A DNA stretch of 64,000 bases from JAPOUP01 sp965201085 (GTDB lineage Bacteria > Pseudomonadota > Alphaproteobacteria > Rhodobacterales > Rhodobacteraceae). The notes below the pieces were generated by a model. That model did no database searches, was not told where the DNA came from, and worked only from the letters and a program-made list of their open reading frames with translations. The position numbers and the translations under genes were made by a program. The stretch spans positions 806,001-870,000 of the forward strand of contig CBDAVS010000025.1 of the NCBI GenBank assembly GCA_965201085.1, written 5' to 3'. Below, piece after piece: positions 46,501-54,947 of this stretch (position 1 is the first letter of the stretch; each line of letters opens with the position of its first letter).

Positions 46501-48457
46501 CCAGCCGTGAGCCGCCGGAACCCTCCAGACGGCCGACGGTGTCCGTGGCGCCACTGGTGTGGACCTCCAGCCTGCCGGCGGACTCGACCGTGATCCGGAA
46601 GTAGTCCACATCCCCCGCCGTCAGGTCGCCCAGCGTTTCCGAAGGCACGGAAACGTCGGCGGCGGTCCCCCGCGCGCCGCCCTGGTCGGGGTTGCCCTCG
46701 AAGCGCACGCGCAGCGTGTAGCTCCCGGAGGCGCCGTCCCGTCCCGTCACACGGACGTAATAGATGCCGGCTGGGACGTTCCGCTCGATCCGGAAGTTCC
46801 CGCCCGCGCCGCCGTCACCGGCCGCCGCCAGCCGCGCGCCGCCGGAATCCTCCAGACGGCCGACGGTGTCCGTGGCCCCGCTGGTGTGGACCGCGAGACT
46901 GCCCGAGGACGCCAGCTCGATCAGGAAGTAGTCCACGTCACCCGCCGTCAGGTCGCCCAGCGTGTTCGACCGCGGGGTTACCGCCACCGCGGTCCCCCGC
47001 GTGCCGCCCTGGTCGGGGTTGCCCCCGAAGCGCACGTGCAGCGTGTAGCTCCCGGCGGTGGCGGCGTCATCGCCCGTCACACGGACGTAGTAGATGCCGG
47101 CGGGGACGGTCCTCCGCCCGATCCGGAAGTTCCCGCCCGCGCCGCCGTCACCGGCCGCCGCCAGCCGCGCACCGTCGGAACGCTCCAGACGGCCGACGGT
47201 GTCCGTGGCCCCGCTGGTATAGACCTCGAGACCGCCGGCGGAAGGTACGTCGATCCGGAAGTAGTCCACGTCACCCGCCGTCAGCACAGCGTCGGTGTCC
47301 GACACCGGCAATACAGCCGCCGCGGTCCCCCGCGCACCCGCCGCCGTGAAGCGCGCGCGCAGCGTGTAGCTCCCGACGGCACCGTCGTGGCCCGTCACAC
47401 GGACGTAGTAGGTGCCGGTGGAGACGGTCCGCTCGATCCGGAAGTTCCCGCCCTCGCCGCCGTCACCGTCATCCGCCAGCCACGCGCCGGCGGAACCCTC
47501 CAGACGGCCCTGTGTGTCCGTGGCGCCGCCGGTGTGGACCTCGAGCAGGCCGGAGGACGCCACGGTGATCCGGAAGTAGTCCACGTCACCCGCCGTCAGC
47601 CCGGCGTCGGTGTCCGACACCGGGAATACCACCGCCGCGGTCGCCCGCGTGCCGCCCTGGTCGGACGGCGGCGGCGGCGGCGCGTCCGCATCGAAGCGCA
47701 CGTGAAACCTGTAGTCCCCGGCGGTGGTGGGTCTGACGCCCGTCACCTTCACGTAATAGGTGCCGGCGGTGACGGCCCGCACGATCCGGGAGTTCCGGTC
47801 ACGCACGGTGCGGTCGTCGTTTGAAACCAGCTCCCGGCCTTCGGAATCCTCCAGTCGGCCATGGGTTTCGGTGGTTCTCAGCGTGTCGGCGGTCCCGCTG
47901 GTGTAGACCTCGAGATTGCCGGCGGACTCCACGGTGATCCGGAAGTAGTCCACGTCTCCCTCCGCCAGCCCGGCGTCGGTGTCCGACCCCGGGGATACCA
48001 CCGCCGCGGTCGCCCGCGTGCCGCCCTGGTCGGACGGCGGCGGCGCGTCCGTATCGAGGCGCACGCGCAGCGTGTAGCTCCCCGCGGTGGTTCCGTCATC
48101 GCCCGTCACCTTCACGTAATAGGTGCCGGCGGCGACGTACCGCGCGATCCGGAAGTTCCCGTCCTCGCCACCGTCGCCGTCAGCCTCCAGCAGCGCGCCG
48201 CCGGAACCCTCCAGACGGCCCCGGGTGTCCGTGAAGCCGCCGGTGTGGACATCGAGCAGGCCGGCGGACGCCACGTCGATCCGGAAGTAGTCCACGTCTC
48301 CCTCCGTCAGCGCTGCGGCGGTGTCCGACGGCGCGGAAACCACCGCCGCGGTCGCCCGCGTGCCGCCCTGGTCGGACGGCGGCGGCGCGCTCGCCTCGAA
48401 GCGCACGCGCAGCGTGTAGTCCCCGGTGGTGGTGGGCCCGTAACCCCTCACCTTCAC
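43550..48457 (-). CDS. PPC-repeat autotransporter, C-terminal part (1635 residues)
   Basis: Residues 1 to about 1134 hold roughly ten of the protein's twelve repeats of about 100 residues, resembling bacterial pre-peptidase C-terminal (PPC) domains: each has a GDVDYFRI-like strand, a sugar-like turn (LEDSGG), NFRI and AGTYYVKVTG. A linker (about 1135-1260) follows, then a beta-barrel of about 370 residues ending in VHAVTLRLSAGF; a terminal Phe is typical of outer-membrane barrels. The reading frame continues upstream without a break in homology into 48605-49207; only a TAA at 48605-48607 separates them. By itself this part has no signal peptide, so it is probably not exported. Confidence 0.8.
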   Translation of the reverse strand: MKVRGYGPTTTGDYTLRVRFEASAPPPSDQGGTRATAAVVSAPSDTAAALTEGDVDYFRIDVASAGLLDVHTGGFTDTRGRLEGSGGALLEADGDGGEDGNFRIARYVAAGTYYVKVTGDDGTTAGSYTLRVRLDTDAPPPSDQGGTRATAAVVSPGSDTDAGLAEGDVDYFRITVESAGNLEVYTSGTADTLRTTETHGRLEDSEGRELVSNDDRTVRDRNSRIVRAVTAGTYYVKVTGVRPTTAGDYRFHVRFDADAPPPPPSDQGGTRATAAVVFPVSDTDAGLTAGDVDYFRITVASSGLLEVHTGGATDTQGRLEGSAGAWLADDGDGGEGGNFRIERTVSTGTYYVRVTGHDGAVGSYTLRARFTAAGARGTAAAVLPVSDTDAVLTAGDVDYFRIDVPSAGGLEVYTSGATDTVGRLERSDGARLAAAGDGGAGGNFRIGRRTVPAGIYYVRVTGDDAATAGSYTLHVRFGGNPDQGGTRGTAVAVTPRSNTLGDLTAGDVDYFLIELASSGSLAVHTSGATDTVGRLEDSGGARLAAAGDGGAGGNFRIERNVPAGIYYVRVTGRDGASGSYTLRVRFEGNPDQGGARGTAADVSVPSETLGDLTAGDVDYFRITVESAGRLEVHTSGATDTVGRLEGSGGSRLADDGDGGEGLNFRIGRDVQAGTYYVRVAGHDGATAGSYTLHVDFGSSAPPPDQGGARLSAAGVSPRSDTSASLTAGDRDYFRIRVESAGRLEVHSSGATDTVGRLEDSDGSRLVTDNDGGAGRNFRIVRHVPAGTYFLMVRGRGSSTGSYTLHVRFRADPTEVSVPSDTAASLTAGETDRFRIRVASSGYLEVHTSGGTATSGHLEDSGGQELANDGRGGAGRNFRIVRHVPAGTYYIGVTGDDAAVTGGYTLHVRHRASLPDHGDTLATAAAVSVPSDTFGFLTAGDVDHFRITVRAAGRLEVYTTGQVNAGFGLRNSGGTALDEIFEGEVEGILRMRWDVSAGTYYVRLAGDTNTDTGPYTLRARFVASSPPPPPSGDDQGSTRGTAETVSLPSETDAGLTAGDVDYFRIDVPSSGRLTVHSSGGTDTVGRLEDSGGSRLATDNDGGAGRNFRVARDVTAGTYYLMVRGRRSSTGSYTLHARFDGSPSSALGAPLASLARRTMNEVSTVIGRRTSGDGGTGFAAFAGLAGNPGGCAAFGTPAECAGRSLGQAGVRPGSVGTDGRPASLTLADLRGLVRNQGFSVSLGRPAAEGPGARFAPGGAAAGDGPRLTLWGGGGGSAPGGALFLGMDAAVDGRWTAGLAFAESEGTAALSGGDASARGFAETRLSAVYPYARASLGGGLTLWGIAGSGRGTVDGLWSGEAPSPGPADLPEAGRAPPEGSVRLGGGLAFGMGLVGAERTLHRGGGLDVSAAGDAGWARLSVESGAAAGASASVTRARMGLRMRYASPDGGWTGGLRLGARADGGDGETGSGLEASGEAARGWGRWRAGAEGRWYSAGVSGSRGVSATLAMARRGDGTGLGFSLSQGWGAETAGLSGKAGAAGLLPAPAETAKAADGRPAAWIGGRAAWGAKLPGPGRRLLAPHAALRLERGGGRHLRAGIDLGAFGGAAGLGLAFETRRTGAAEADVHAVTLRLSAGF

Positions 48458-49110
48458 GTAGTAGGTGCCGGCGGAGACGGCCCGCGCGATCCGGAAGTTC
48501 CGGTTACGCCCCTGGTCGTCGCCGTACGCCAGCTCCCGGCCGTCGGAATCCTGCAGATAGCCGAAGGTGTCGGTGGTCCTGAAAACATCGGCGGTCCCGG
48601 TGGTTTAGACCTCGAGATCGCCGGCGGAAGTCACGGTGATCCGGTAGTAGTCCTCGTCACCCTCCGTCAGGGAGGCGGCGGTGTCCGACGGCAGGGAGAC
48701 CTCCATGGCGGTCTCCCGCGTGCCGCCCCGCTCGGCCGGCGGCGGCGGCGGCGGGGTACTCGCCTCGAAGCTCACATGAAGCCTGTAACTCCCGGTGACG
48801 AAGCGGTGGTAGCCCCTCACCCTCACGTAATGGATGCCGGCGGAGACGTCCCGCTCGATCCGGAAGTTCCGGTACGCGCCGCCGTCATCGTTGAACGCCA
48901 GCCGCCGGCCGTCGGAATCCTGCAGATAGCCGTAGGTGTCTAGGTCTCCGGCGCTGCGCACCGTAAGCCTGCCCTCCGATGGCACCGAGATCCGGAAGTA
49001 GTCCTCGTCACCCTCCGTCAGGGAGGCGGCGGTGTCCGACCCCGGGGAGACCTCCGCGGCGGTCCCCCGCGTGCCGCCATGGTCGCCGCCGGACTGCGCC
49101 CACGATGGCG
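45055..49110 (-). repeat. about twelve PPC-like coding repeats
   Basis: Tandem repeats of roughly 285-360 bp, diverged from one another, each encoding one PPC-like domain and often separated by a Pro-rich DxPPPxDQGGTR linker. Sequence identity between units is high enough for recombination, which may explain the varying linkers. This is coding sequence, not a CRISPR or intergenic repeat. Confidence 0.8.
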
Positions 49111-49207
49111 GGCCGGATAATGCAAGAACCAGAACCAGAACGGAAACCATCCGGGCGGCCGTCGCCGCACCCCACCCGAAACCTGCCATCGACACACCGC
49201 GTACCAT
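48605..49207 (-). pseudogene. PPC-repeat autotransporter, N-terminal part cut off by a stop codon
   Basis: Start ATG 49207 (MVRGVSMAGFGWGAATAARM) follows a GGAAAGG site and begins a long signal peptide ending PPSWAQ. One full repeat and half of a second follow. In other repeats the second half starts LEVYTSG with codon TAC for tyrosine; here it reads LEV then TAA (48605-48607). Beyond the TAA the same frame carries on (TTGTADVFRTTDTFGYLQDS) into the 1635-residue C-terminal part. A single C-to-A change therefore silenced a protein that would be about 1885 residues long. Without that change this would be one gene, 43550-49207. Confidence 0.8.
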
Positions 49208-49348
49208 TTCGCACCTTTCCACAATTTTCCAGACTTCCAGAGACGGCGCCCCTTCCGGACCGCAACGATTCGCCCCTTTCGGCGATCCAGGCCGGACAGT
49301 CAAGGGAATTTTCGAAAAGCCACCCGGGCGGGTTCTATCGCGGGATTA

Positions 49349-49515
49349 TCCGGTGTCAGCCGGGAAAGCCCAGGTCACGGTTTTTCGCGATAGAAGAGGG
49401 ATTCCGCCTTGCTGGGAATCACCGGATATGGCGGTCAGGGTATGCCGCGGAATCCACCGGTCCTCCACCCGGGAGGCACCGATGCGCAGGGTCCAAGACT
49501 CCCGGCGGGGGCCTT
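49349..49515 (+). mobile_element. ISNCY right-end fragment
   Basis: The complement of this stretch matches the right end of ISNCY copies A and B (GGATTCCGCGGCATACCCTG, CATATCCGGTGATTCC and a terminal CGGCTGACACCGG). It also includes the first codons of a transposase (MRRVQDSRRGP on the plus strand, about 49481). It is in the opposite orientation to the other copies. The body of the element is gone. Confidence 0.7.
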
Positions 49516-50066
49516 GAAAAGTACTGTAACTGTATAAAGTATTCCGTCGGTGTATCGGGCGGACATGCGGTATGGACCCGGACATTTCGATTCGCGGGCG
49601 CCCGGGTGGCTCGCCGCCGCCCTGCGGTCGGGTGAGGCAGGCCGCCACCCGCTGGCCCGCGGCCTGTGCGGGCGCGGGAACCGGCGCGACGCGCGCGGCA
49701 GGACCGGGTCAGGCCGCCATCCGTCCGGTTCCGGACCCAGGGTGGCCCGCCGCCCCGGTGAACCCGGCCCGGTCGCGGCCTACACCCACGTCGGAAAGGG
49801 AGACGGCGGCAACGGCCAGCGCGGCGCGGGCCGGGCCCCGGCGGGGTCCACCTCCGGGAGGCGCGGCGCGGCCGGCACGGTGACGGTCCCGGCGCCGGGG
49901 ACGGCTGGAGGGAGGCGCCCCGCCACATGGTCCGCCGTCCGGCGGGAACGCCCGCCGGACTCCACAACGGCGCCGGGGACAGGGGCCGGACCGGGAGGGA
50001 ATACGGACGCTCCGGCCACACCGACGGGCGTGTCCGCCGCCGCATCGCTGGCATGGGACGGCGTGG
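49516..50066. other. GC-rich IS debris
   Basis: About 550 bp with no recognised gene. It lies between the ISNCY end and a Tn5/IS4-like fragment and probably belongs to one of them or to another lost element. Confidence 0.35.
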
Positions 50067-50380
50067 ATGGACGGCATGGGTGAGGACCCGCCGGTGATCC
50101 TTCCCACCGGGGCGGGCCGGAAAGCCGCCTGCCGCCCGCTGTCGGACCCGGGGGTGACCATGGAGCACGTTCCGGAGCCGCACCACGGGGCGACGGTCGA
50201 CCGCCGCCGGACCAGGCCCGTCATCCCCGCCATGCGGGACACGACGACGGTCGACCACAGCCATCTCCAGGCCACGGAGGGCCTCCCGGAGACCGGCGGT
50301 GGGGGATCGGGAAGCGTCGGGTGCCGGGGCCCGACGGCGCGGCGGAGTGCCTGTGGGACCATGTCGCCTCACCGCACGCC
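50067..50380 (+). mobile_element. Tn5/IS4-like transposase fragment
   Basis: The plus strand encodes ACRPLSDPGVTMEHVPEPHH followed by PVIPAMRDTTTVDHSHLQAT and ETGGGGSGSVG. This matches the N-terminal half of Tn5/IS4-type transposases (A-Y-RFL-S-N-P-x-V-T, then QDTT-x-x-D-x-S). The catalytic domain is cut short, and the DNA runs straight into the phosphatase gene at about 50380, which it truncates. Confidence 0.6.
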
Positions 50381-50816
50381 CCCGCTCCATGAGAAGCAGC
50401 GCCGCGATAGTTCCTGTCCGACCCAAACCGCCTCGACAATGGACAAGGACGCGGCCACCGCATTCAATAATCCGGTGCAGACCGGGAGACAGCTTGAGCC
50501 ACTCTTCCATACTCTCCTGCGTAGGCACATCCGTATCCCTGATCGGGAACCTGTACCATTTAATGCCGCGAGCCTCTATGGCCTCTCCGAGCCAGGGAAC
50601 GCAAAGCATGTCGAATTCATGATCTTCCAACAGGGTCAGGACGACGCTAGCGCCCCATTTCTTGACCTTGTTCATATCGAGACCAGGGTTCCTGTCGAAA
50701 GGTGCGCCATACATCGATGGACCTTTCTTGCCGGGGCAAAGAGTGATGCCCAAGCGTCCGGTTCAAAGCGGCGGATCGTTGATGTAGAGTGGGTAATCTT
50801 CACTGTTTCGGGCCAT
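50381..50816 (-). pseudogene. dual-specificity phosphatase (CDKN3-like), broken
   Basis: The gene would start at ATG 50816 (MARNSEDYPLYINDPPL), but an in-frame TGA follows at 50763-50765. After it the frame continues GRLGITLCPGKKG, DRNPGL, WGASVVLTLLEDHEF and the phosphatase loop VHCRGGLGRTGT (catalytic cysteine about residue 106 counted from the first codon after the stop). The C-terminus is lost at the transposase fragment, about 40 residues too early. Members of this family are small protein-tyrosine/dual-specificity phosphatases common in alphaproteobacteria. One stop codon and one truncation make it non-functional. Confidence 0.7.
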
Positions 50817-51119
50817 GAAGGTCATCTCCTCATTCTGCCTGGCCAGTTCAACTCCGCGAAGAAGAGCGGCCAGATCATCGTCCGTTGGAGCCGTCAAACC
50901 CCCTATTGCACCCGCGGGCAGCCTCCAGCGCCTCCGGTTGTCTGGCCCGCTGCTCTCCATGACATCTGGAAAGGCGTCCCTGATGGCATCCCGCATGCGT
51001 TCAGCTGTTCTACGTGAAACCTCAATGGTGCTCTCGATATCATCAAGTGACAGTCCTTCCAATCTGCCCTGCACCTACAATGCAAGCTTCAGCAGGTCTG
51101 CCAATCGGGTGTAACGCAT
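50817..51119 (-). pseudogene. WYL-domain regulator, N-terminal remnant
   Basis: From ATG 51119 the frame reads MRYTRLADLLKLAL, then TAG, then VQGRLEGLSLDDIE and VSRRTAERMRDAIRDAFPD, with a WRLP segment, exactly the N-terminal HTH pattern of WYL-domain transcription regulators. The WYL sensor domain (about 200 residues) is missing: the frame runs instead into the start of the phosphatase gene. So it has one nonsense codon at position 15 and a large 3' deletion. Confidence 0.7.
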
Positions 51120-51670
51120 TTAAGCCTCCATTCAATGGAATCTAGCGCAGACCGGTCGTAAGCCTCCAACGGGATGCCGGAGAAAGTGCATATCTTTCCG
51201 AATCAAAGGCCTGACCTGACCACCTGATCGAACCGCAACCGAACGACCTGCGCCCGTGCCTCTGTCTGGAATGCCCGGAAGTTCTGACATCGCTCCACCG
51301 TCCGGAAAAGACTTTCCAAAATCGTCTTCCGCAACCCGGCCTGAACGGCCACTGCATCGGTTACCACCGGCCCTGGATCGCTTCACCGATGGTTTTCCAG
51401 GCCATCGGCGCTTTCGATCCCTCCGGCGATCGGCAAACCTGAAATCCCGACGGGTGCCTCGAAACATCTGGATGCCGACCGCTCCCGCAGCTTATGGTTG
51501 CCTGATAATTGGCCAAATCAATCCCGCAGGTCCAAAACCTTCCGGCGCAGAGCCATCGGGACATCATGCCACGTCGCTGTGTGGATTCACAACATCGCAG
51601 TTCGGCGGCTGAACGAATTCTGTTGGGCAGCACATAAGCCACCTCAACGGACGCGCTGACTGACGGGCGA
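51120..51670. other. gap with no recognised gene
   Basis: About 550 bp between the WYL remnant and the MocA gene. Frames here show no known domain. It lies downstream of the inositol locus B genes, and the composition is mixed, so it may hold further decayed sequence. Confidence 0.4.
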
Positions 51671-52804
51671 CTATCGAAACATCGGTGGCCGCGCGTCAAC
51701 CCAGACGCCATCGTTTCGCGCGGATGTAACCGCCGCATGCACTGCGGCAACAGACCAAAGACCATCCTCGGCGGTTGGAAGTCCGTTACGGACTTCGCCC
51801 TTGATCGAGGCGGCGAAATCAACGTAGATGTTTGCCACGGCGAGCGGAAACCCTTCGGGATGCGCGATGGCGACGCGACTCAGTCCCGCAGCCTCATCGG
51901 AGAGTCCGGCCTCACCCTTCTCCACAATCTGCGTCCGCTCCCCAAGCGGTGTCCAGAAAATCTGGTTCGGCTGCTCGGAGGCCCATCTAAGGCCACCCCT
52001 CCCGCCGAACACCTGGATTTCAAGCCCATGCTGACGCCCGATCGCGACGGCGGAAGTCCAAAGGCGACCGACCGCACCGTTGCGCGTTCGGTAGCAGACC
52101 ATCGCCTCGTCCTCCAGGTCCCGACCCGCGATACAGGAGGAGAAATCCGCCGACAGACCTATCACCTCGTCCCCGGTGATGAAATTCGCCAGATGTAGCG
52201 CGTGAACGCCGCAGTCAGCCATCTGTCCCGATACCCCCGCCATGGCCGGGTCGTAGCGCCAGCGAATCCTCGGATTGCCGGCTTCCCCCGCATCCGCATG
52301 GTGGCCATGGCTGAAATTCGTGACAACCAGCCGGATCGCGCCCAGATCCCCGCGCCGAACCATCGCCCGCATCTCACGCACCATCGGATAGGCCGAGTAG
52401 CAGTAGTTTAGGGCGCATATCCGTCCACACCGCGCAGCGACGCGTACGATTTCCTCGCCTTCCTCGACCGTCATCGTCATCGGTTTTTCGCACAGAACAT
52501 GAAACCCGGCCTCTAGAAACGCCCTGGTTATCTCGAAATGTGTCGAATTCGGCGTAGCGACGGTAACGAGATCCGGACGGTCCCCGCGGTTCCGTTCGCC
52601 GGCGAGCATATCCCGCCAGGTTCCATAGGCGCGATCCCCGGACACGCCGAGTTCCCGCGCAAACCGACGCCCTTCATCGGGCCGGTGGTCAAGCGCCGCG
52701 GCGACCAAAGCGAAATTGCCGTCCGCCCGCGCCCCGATCCGGTGCGCCGGACCGATCTGGCTTCCTCTGCCACCTCCGATCAGACCCCAGTTAAGCCCGT
52801 TCAT
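51671..52804 (-). CDS. Gfo/Idh/MocA oxidoreductase, inositol locus B
   Basis: A 377-residue NAD(P)-dependent dehydrogenase. The N-terminal Rossmann domain shows LIGGGRGSQIGPAHR and the family EKP motif in LCEKPMTMTVEEG (about residues 105-117), with the catalytic DCGVH at about 197. Such enzymes oxidise inositol or inosose isomers. It is the last gene of a minus-strand set with iolE and another MocA gene; its ATG lies inside the iolE end (14-bp overlap). The exact isomer used is unknown. It differs clearly from the second copy, so the two are not recent duplicates. Confidence 0.87.
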   Translation of the reverse strand: MNGLNWGLIGGGRGSQIGPAHRIGARADGNFALVAAALDHRPDEGRRFARELGVSGDRAYGTWRDMLAGERNRGDRPDLVTVATPNSTHFEITRAFLEAGFHVLCEKPMTMTVEEGEEIVRVAARCGRICALNYCYSAYPMVREMRAMVRRGDLGAIRLVVTNFSHGHHADAGEAGNPRIRWRYDPAMAGVSGQMADCGVHALHLANFITGDEVIGLSADFSSCIAGRDLEDEAMVCYRTRNGAVGRLWTSAVAIGRQHGLEIQVFGGRGGLRWASEQPNQIFWTPLGERTQIVEKGEAGLSDEAAGLSRVAIAHPEGFPLAVANIYVDFAASIKGEVRNGLPTAEDGLWSVAAVHAAVTSARNDGVWVDARPPMFR

Positions 52805-53705
52805 GGGAATCTCCGCCGAACCCGATGCCTCTCAGATAGGAGCCGTTATAAATACTGTCTTTCAGAGGTGAGGTCTTTCCCAGCGGGTCGCAGTCCTGCT
52901 CAACGGTGCACCAGCCTTCGAACCCGCTTTCGAGAAGAAACTCCCGAATGGCGGGAAAATCCACATCACCCAACCCCAGTCTGCAGAATATTCCCTGAGC
53001 GCAGGCTTCATAGAAACCGGTGCGCTTTGCGATGGCATCCGCCTTCACTTTCGGGTCTATATCCTTGAAATGCACGTAGCTGATGCGTTCGATATGCCGA
53101 TGCATGAACGGCAGCGGGTCGAATCCGGCATAGCTGTGATGGCCGGTGTCAAAGCAGATTTTTAGGATCGAGTCGTCGATCTCGTCAAGCAATCGCTCGA
53201 GTTCGGGCTCGAAATCCATGAACCCCGCCGCATGTGCATGGATTCCCACGGTCAACCCGTATTCCTCCGTCGCGATCCGAGCGATCGTGCTGAACCGGTC
53301 GACGAAGCCTTTCCATTCGTTCCGATCCATCCGTTCCGCTTCATTCCAGCGACCGGCCGTCGGCGCACGTCGGGATGAGATGGCGTCGATAAGGACGAGA
53401 TGCTCGGCCCCGTGCGCCACGAGCGCCCTGCAGGTGCGTATCGATCCATCCAGAACATCGCCCCATTTTCCGGAATCATGGAACGGCCGGAATACAACAC
53501 CACCGATAAGCGTCAGGCCCGCTTCAGCCAACGCCTCGCGCAGTTCGACGGAATCTTCCGGCATGTAACCGACCGGACCGAGCTCAATTCCGCTGAAGCC
53601 CGCCTGCCGACATTCGTTCAGGACCCGACGCCAGGGCGGATTTCGGGGATCATCCGCGAATTCCACTCCCCAGGAACAGGGCGCGTTCCCGATCCGGATC
53701 GTCAT
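52791..53705 (-). CDS. iolE: IolE-like inosose dehydratase (TIM barrel)
   Basis: A 304-residue TIM-barrel protein beginning MTIRIGNAPCSWGVEFADD, the classic IolE N-terminus. IolE removes water from 2-keto-myo-inositol to give the 1,2-dione used by IolD. Metal-site regions include GIHAHAAGFM, FDTGHHSYAGFDP (about residue 175) and CTVEQDCDP. It is 12 bp after the upstream MocA gene and overlaps the following one by 14 bp, indicating a tight operon. Length is normal and no lesion is seen. Confidence 0.9.
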   Translation of the reverse strand: MTIRIGNAPCSWGVEFADDPRNPPWRRVLNECRQAGFSGIELGPVGYMPEDSVELREALAEAGLTLIGGVVFRPFHDSGKWGDVLDGSIRTCRALVAHGAEHLVLIDAISSRRAPTAGRWNEAERMDRNEWKGFVDRFSTIARIATEEYGLTVGIHAHAAGFMDFEPELERLLDEIDDSILKICFDTGHHSYAGFDPLPFMHRHIERISYVHFKDIDPKVKADAIAKRTGFYEACAQGIFCRLGLGDVDFPAIREFLLESGFEGWCTVEQDCDPLGKTSPLKDSIYNGSYLRGIGFGGDSHERA

Positions 53706-53717
53706 TCATCTGATCCT

Positions 53718-54827
53718 TCAGATGTCATCGAGCGAAATCCAGGAGCCCGCCTCGTGCGAAGCGTGGGCGGCATCGATGATCCTCCGGACCTCCAGCCCGT
53801 CCCGGAAGGTCGGCCAGACCGGTCGCCCCGTCTCGATGGCTGTCAGGAAGTCCTTGGCCTCGATGATGATCTGATCCTGGTAACCCGTTCCATGTCCGGG
53901 CCCTCTGCAGAACGGGAGGTAATCGGGATGGGCCGGGCCGGTCAGGATTTTTCGGAATCCACGTCGGGCGGGCGGGTCCGAGGCATCGTAGAACCAAAGC
54001 GCGTTCTGGTCTTCCTGATCGAAACGGATCGAACCATCCATTCCGCAGATTTCATACGCGTAACCCATCTTGCGGCCGGTCGCGACACGACTGCAGAACA
54101 GGTGTCCCATCGCCCCGTTCGCGAACCGAACCATCATCTGAACCTGATCGTCATTCGTGACTTTCCGGCCACCGCGCTCCGCGTGAACGGTCTCGGTGCG
54201 CGCCGACAGCGCTTCGATCGGACCCATCAATGCCAAAGCCGCGTTGAATATATGGGGAGCGAGATCACCGATACAGCCATTGGAACGACCTTGATAGCGC
54301 CAACCCGCGACATCGGTGCCACTGTGGAAGTCCTCCGTATGCTCAGCCCGAAACCAGGTAATCCGTCCCAACGCGCCCTCTTCGATGAGACGGCGGGTGT
54401 ATTGGGACGCCGGAGTGCGGATATAATTGTAGGCGACCATGTTCGGGCATCCCGACGAGTCCGCCTTGTCCACCATGGCCCTCGCATCCTGCAAAGACAG
54501 GCCCATCGGCTTTTCACACATGACCGGCAGTCCCCGTTCGAAAGCCGCGACGGCTATCTCGCGGTGGGTGCCCTGAGGCGATGCGATAACGACCGCCTCG
54601 ACGTTCGGGTCGCCCACGAGCTCCCGCCAATCCGCCGTCGCCCGCGCGAATCCATACGCGGCGCGATAGCGCTCGGCGCTCTCTGCTGTGGTCGCGGCGA
54701 TGACCTCTAGTCTTGGGCGAAGACTGGTACCGAAGACCGGACCGACGGAGGCCATGGCCACGGAATGGGCTTTGCCCATATAACCTCCACCGACAATCCC
54801 GATCCCGATCTGTTTCATCCCTGACAT
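53718..54827 (-). CDS. Gfo/Idh/MocA oxidoreductase, inositol dehydrogenase-like
   Basis: An NAD(P)-dependent dehydrogenase of about 369 residues. Rossmann motif GIVGGGYMGKAHS near the start, MCEKPMGLSLQDA (about residue 95) and the catalytic-site segment IGDLAPHIFN (about 180). Homologues in rhizobial iol loci oxidise myo-inositol or scyllo-inositol. It is the first minus-strand gene of locus B and divergent from iolC2. Start ATG 54827 (MSGMKQIG) or 54818 (MKQIG); upstream residues in the open frame are unlike protein. Confidence 0.87.
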   Translation of the reverse strand: MSGMKQIGIGIVGGGYMGKAHSVAMASVGPVFGTSLRPRLEVIAATTAESAERYRAAYGFARATADWRELVGDPNVEAVVIASPQGTHREIAVAAFERGLPVMCEKPMGLSLQDARAMVDKADSSGCPNMVAYNYIRTPASQYTRRLIEEGALGRITWFRAEHTEDFHSGTDVAGWRYQGRSNGCIGDLAPHIFNAALALMGPIEALSARTETVHAERGGRKVTNDDQVQMMVRFANGAMGHLFCSRVATGRKMGYAYEICGMDGSIRFDQEDQNALWFYDASDPPARRGFRKILTGPAHPDYLPFCRGPGHGTGYQDQIIIEAKDFLTAIETGRPVWPTFRDGLEVRRIIDAAHASHEAGSWISLDDI

Positions 54828-54947
54828 GATCCACCCACACAACCATACCAACCCCTTGCGTCAGCATAGTGACTGGCGTCAAGTCGCGAATAAAGGCAAT
54901 CCTGTGACCCGAAAGTTTCCTTGCAAAGCTGATAGGAAGGCGCCGTT
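54828..54947. promoter_or_regulatory. divergent promoter region of inositol locus B
   Basis: This 120-bp gap holds the promoters of both arms of locus B. A palindrome GTCA-GCATAG-TGAC (54860-54873) lies inside TTGCGTCAGCATAGTGAC and could be an operator site. A TTGAC/TATAAT pair could not be placed with confidence. An AGGAAGG ribosome site lies near 54934. Confidence 0.4.

Noticed and set aside
43487..47824. Plus-strand frames of 360-515 codons opposite the autotransporter
   Set aside because: They repeat in step with the PPC units and are antisense shadows caused by high GC and repeat structure.
45055..49110. Regularly spaced repeats that might be a CRISPR array
   Set aside because: The units are about 300 bp, coding and in frame, and no 24-48 bp repeat with unique spacers is present.
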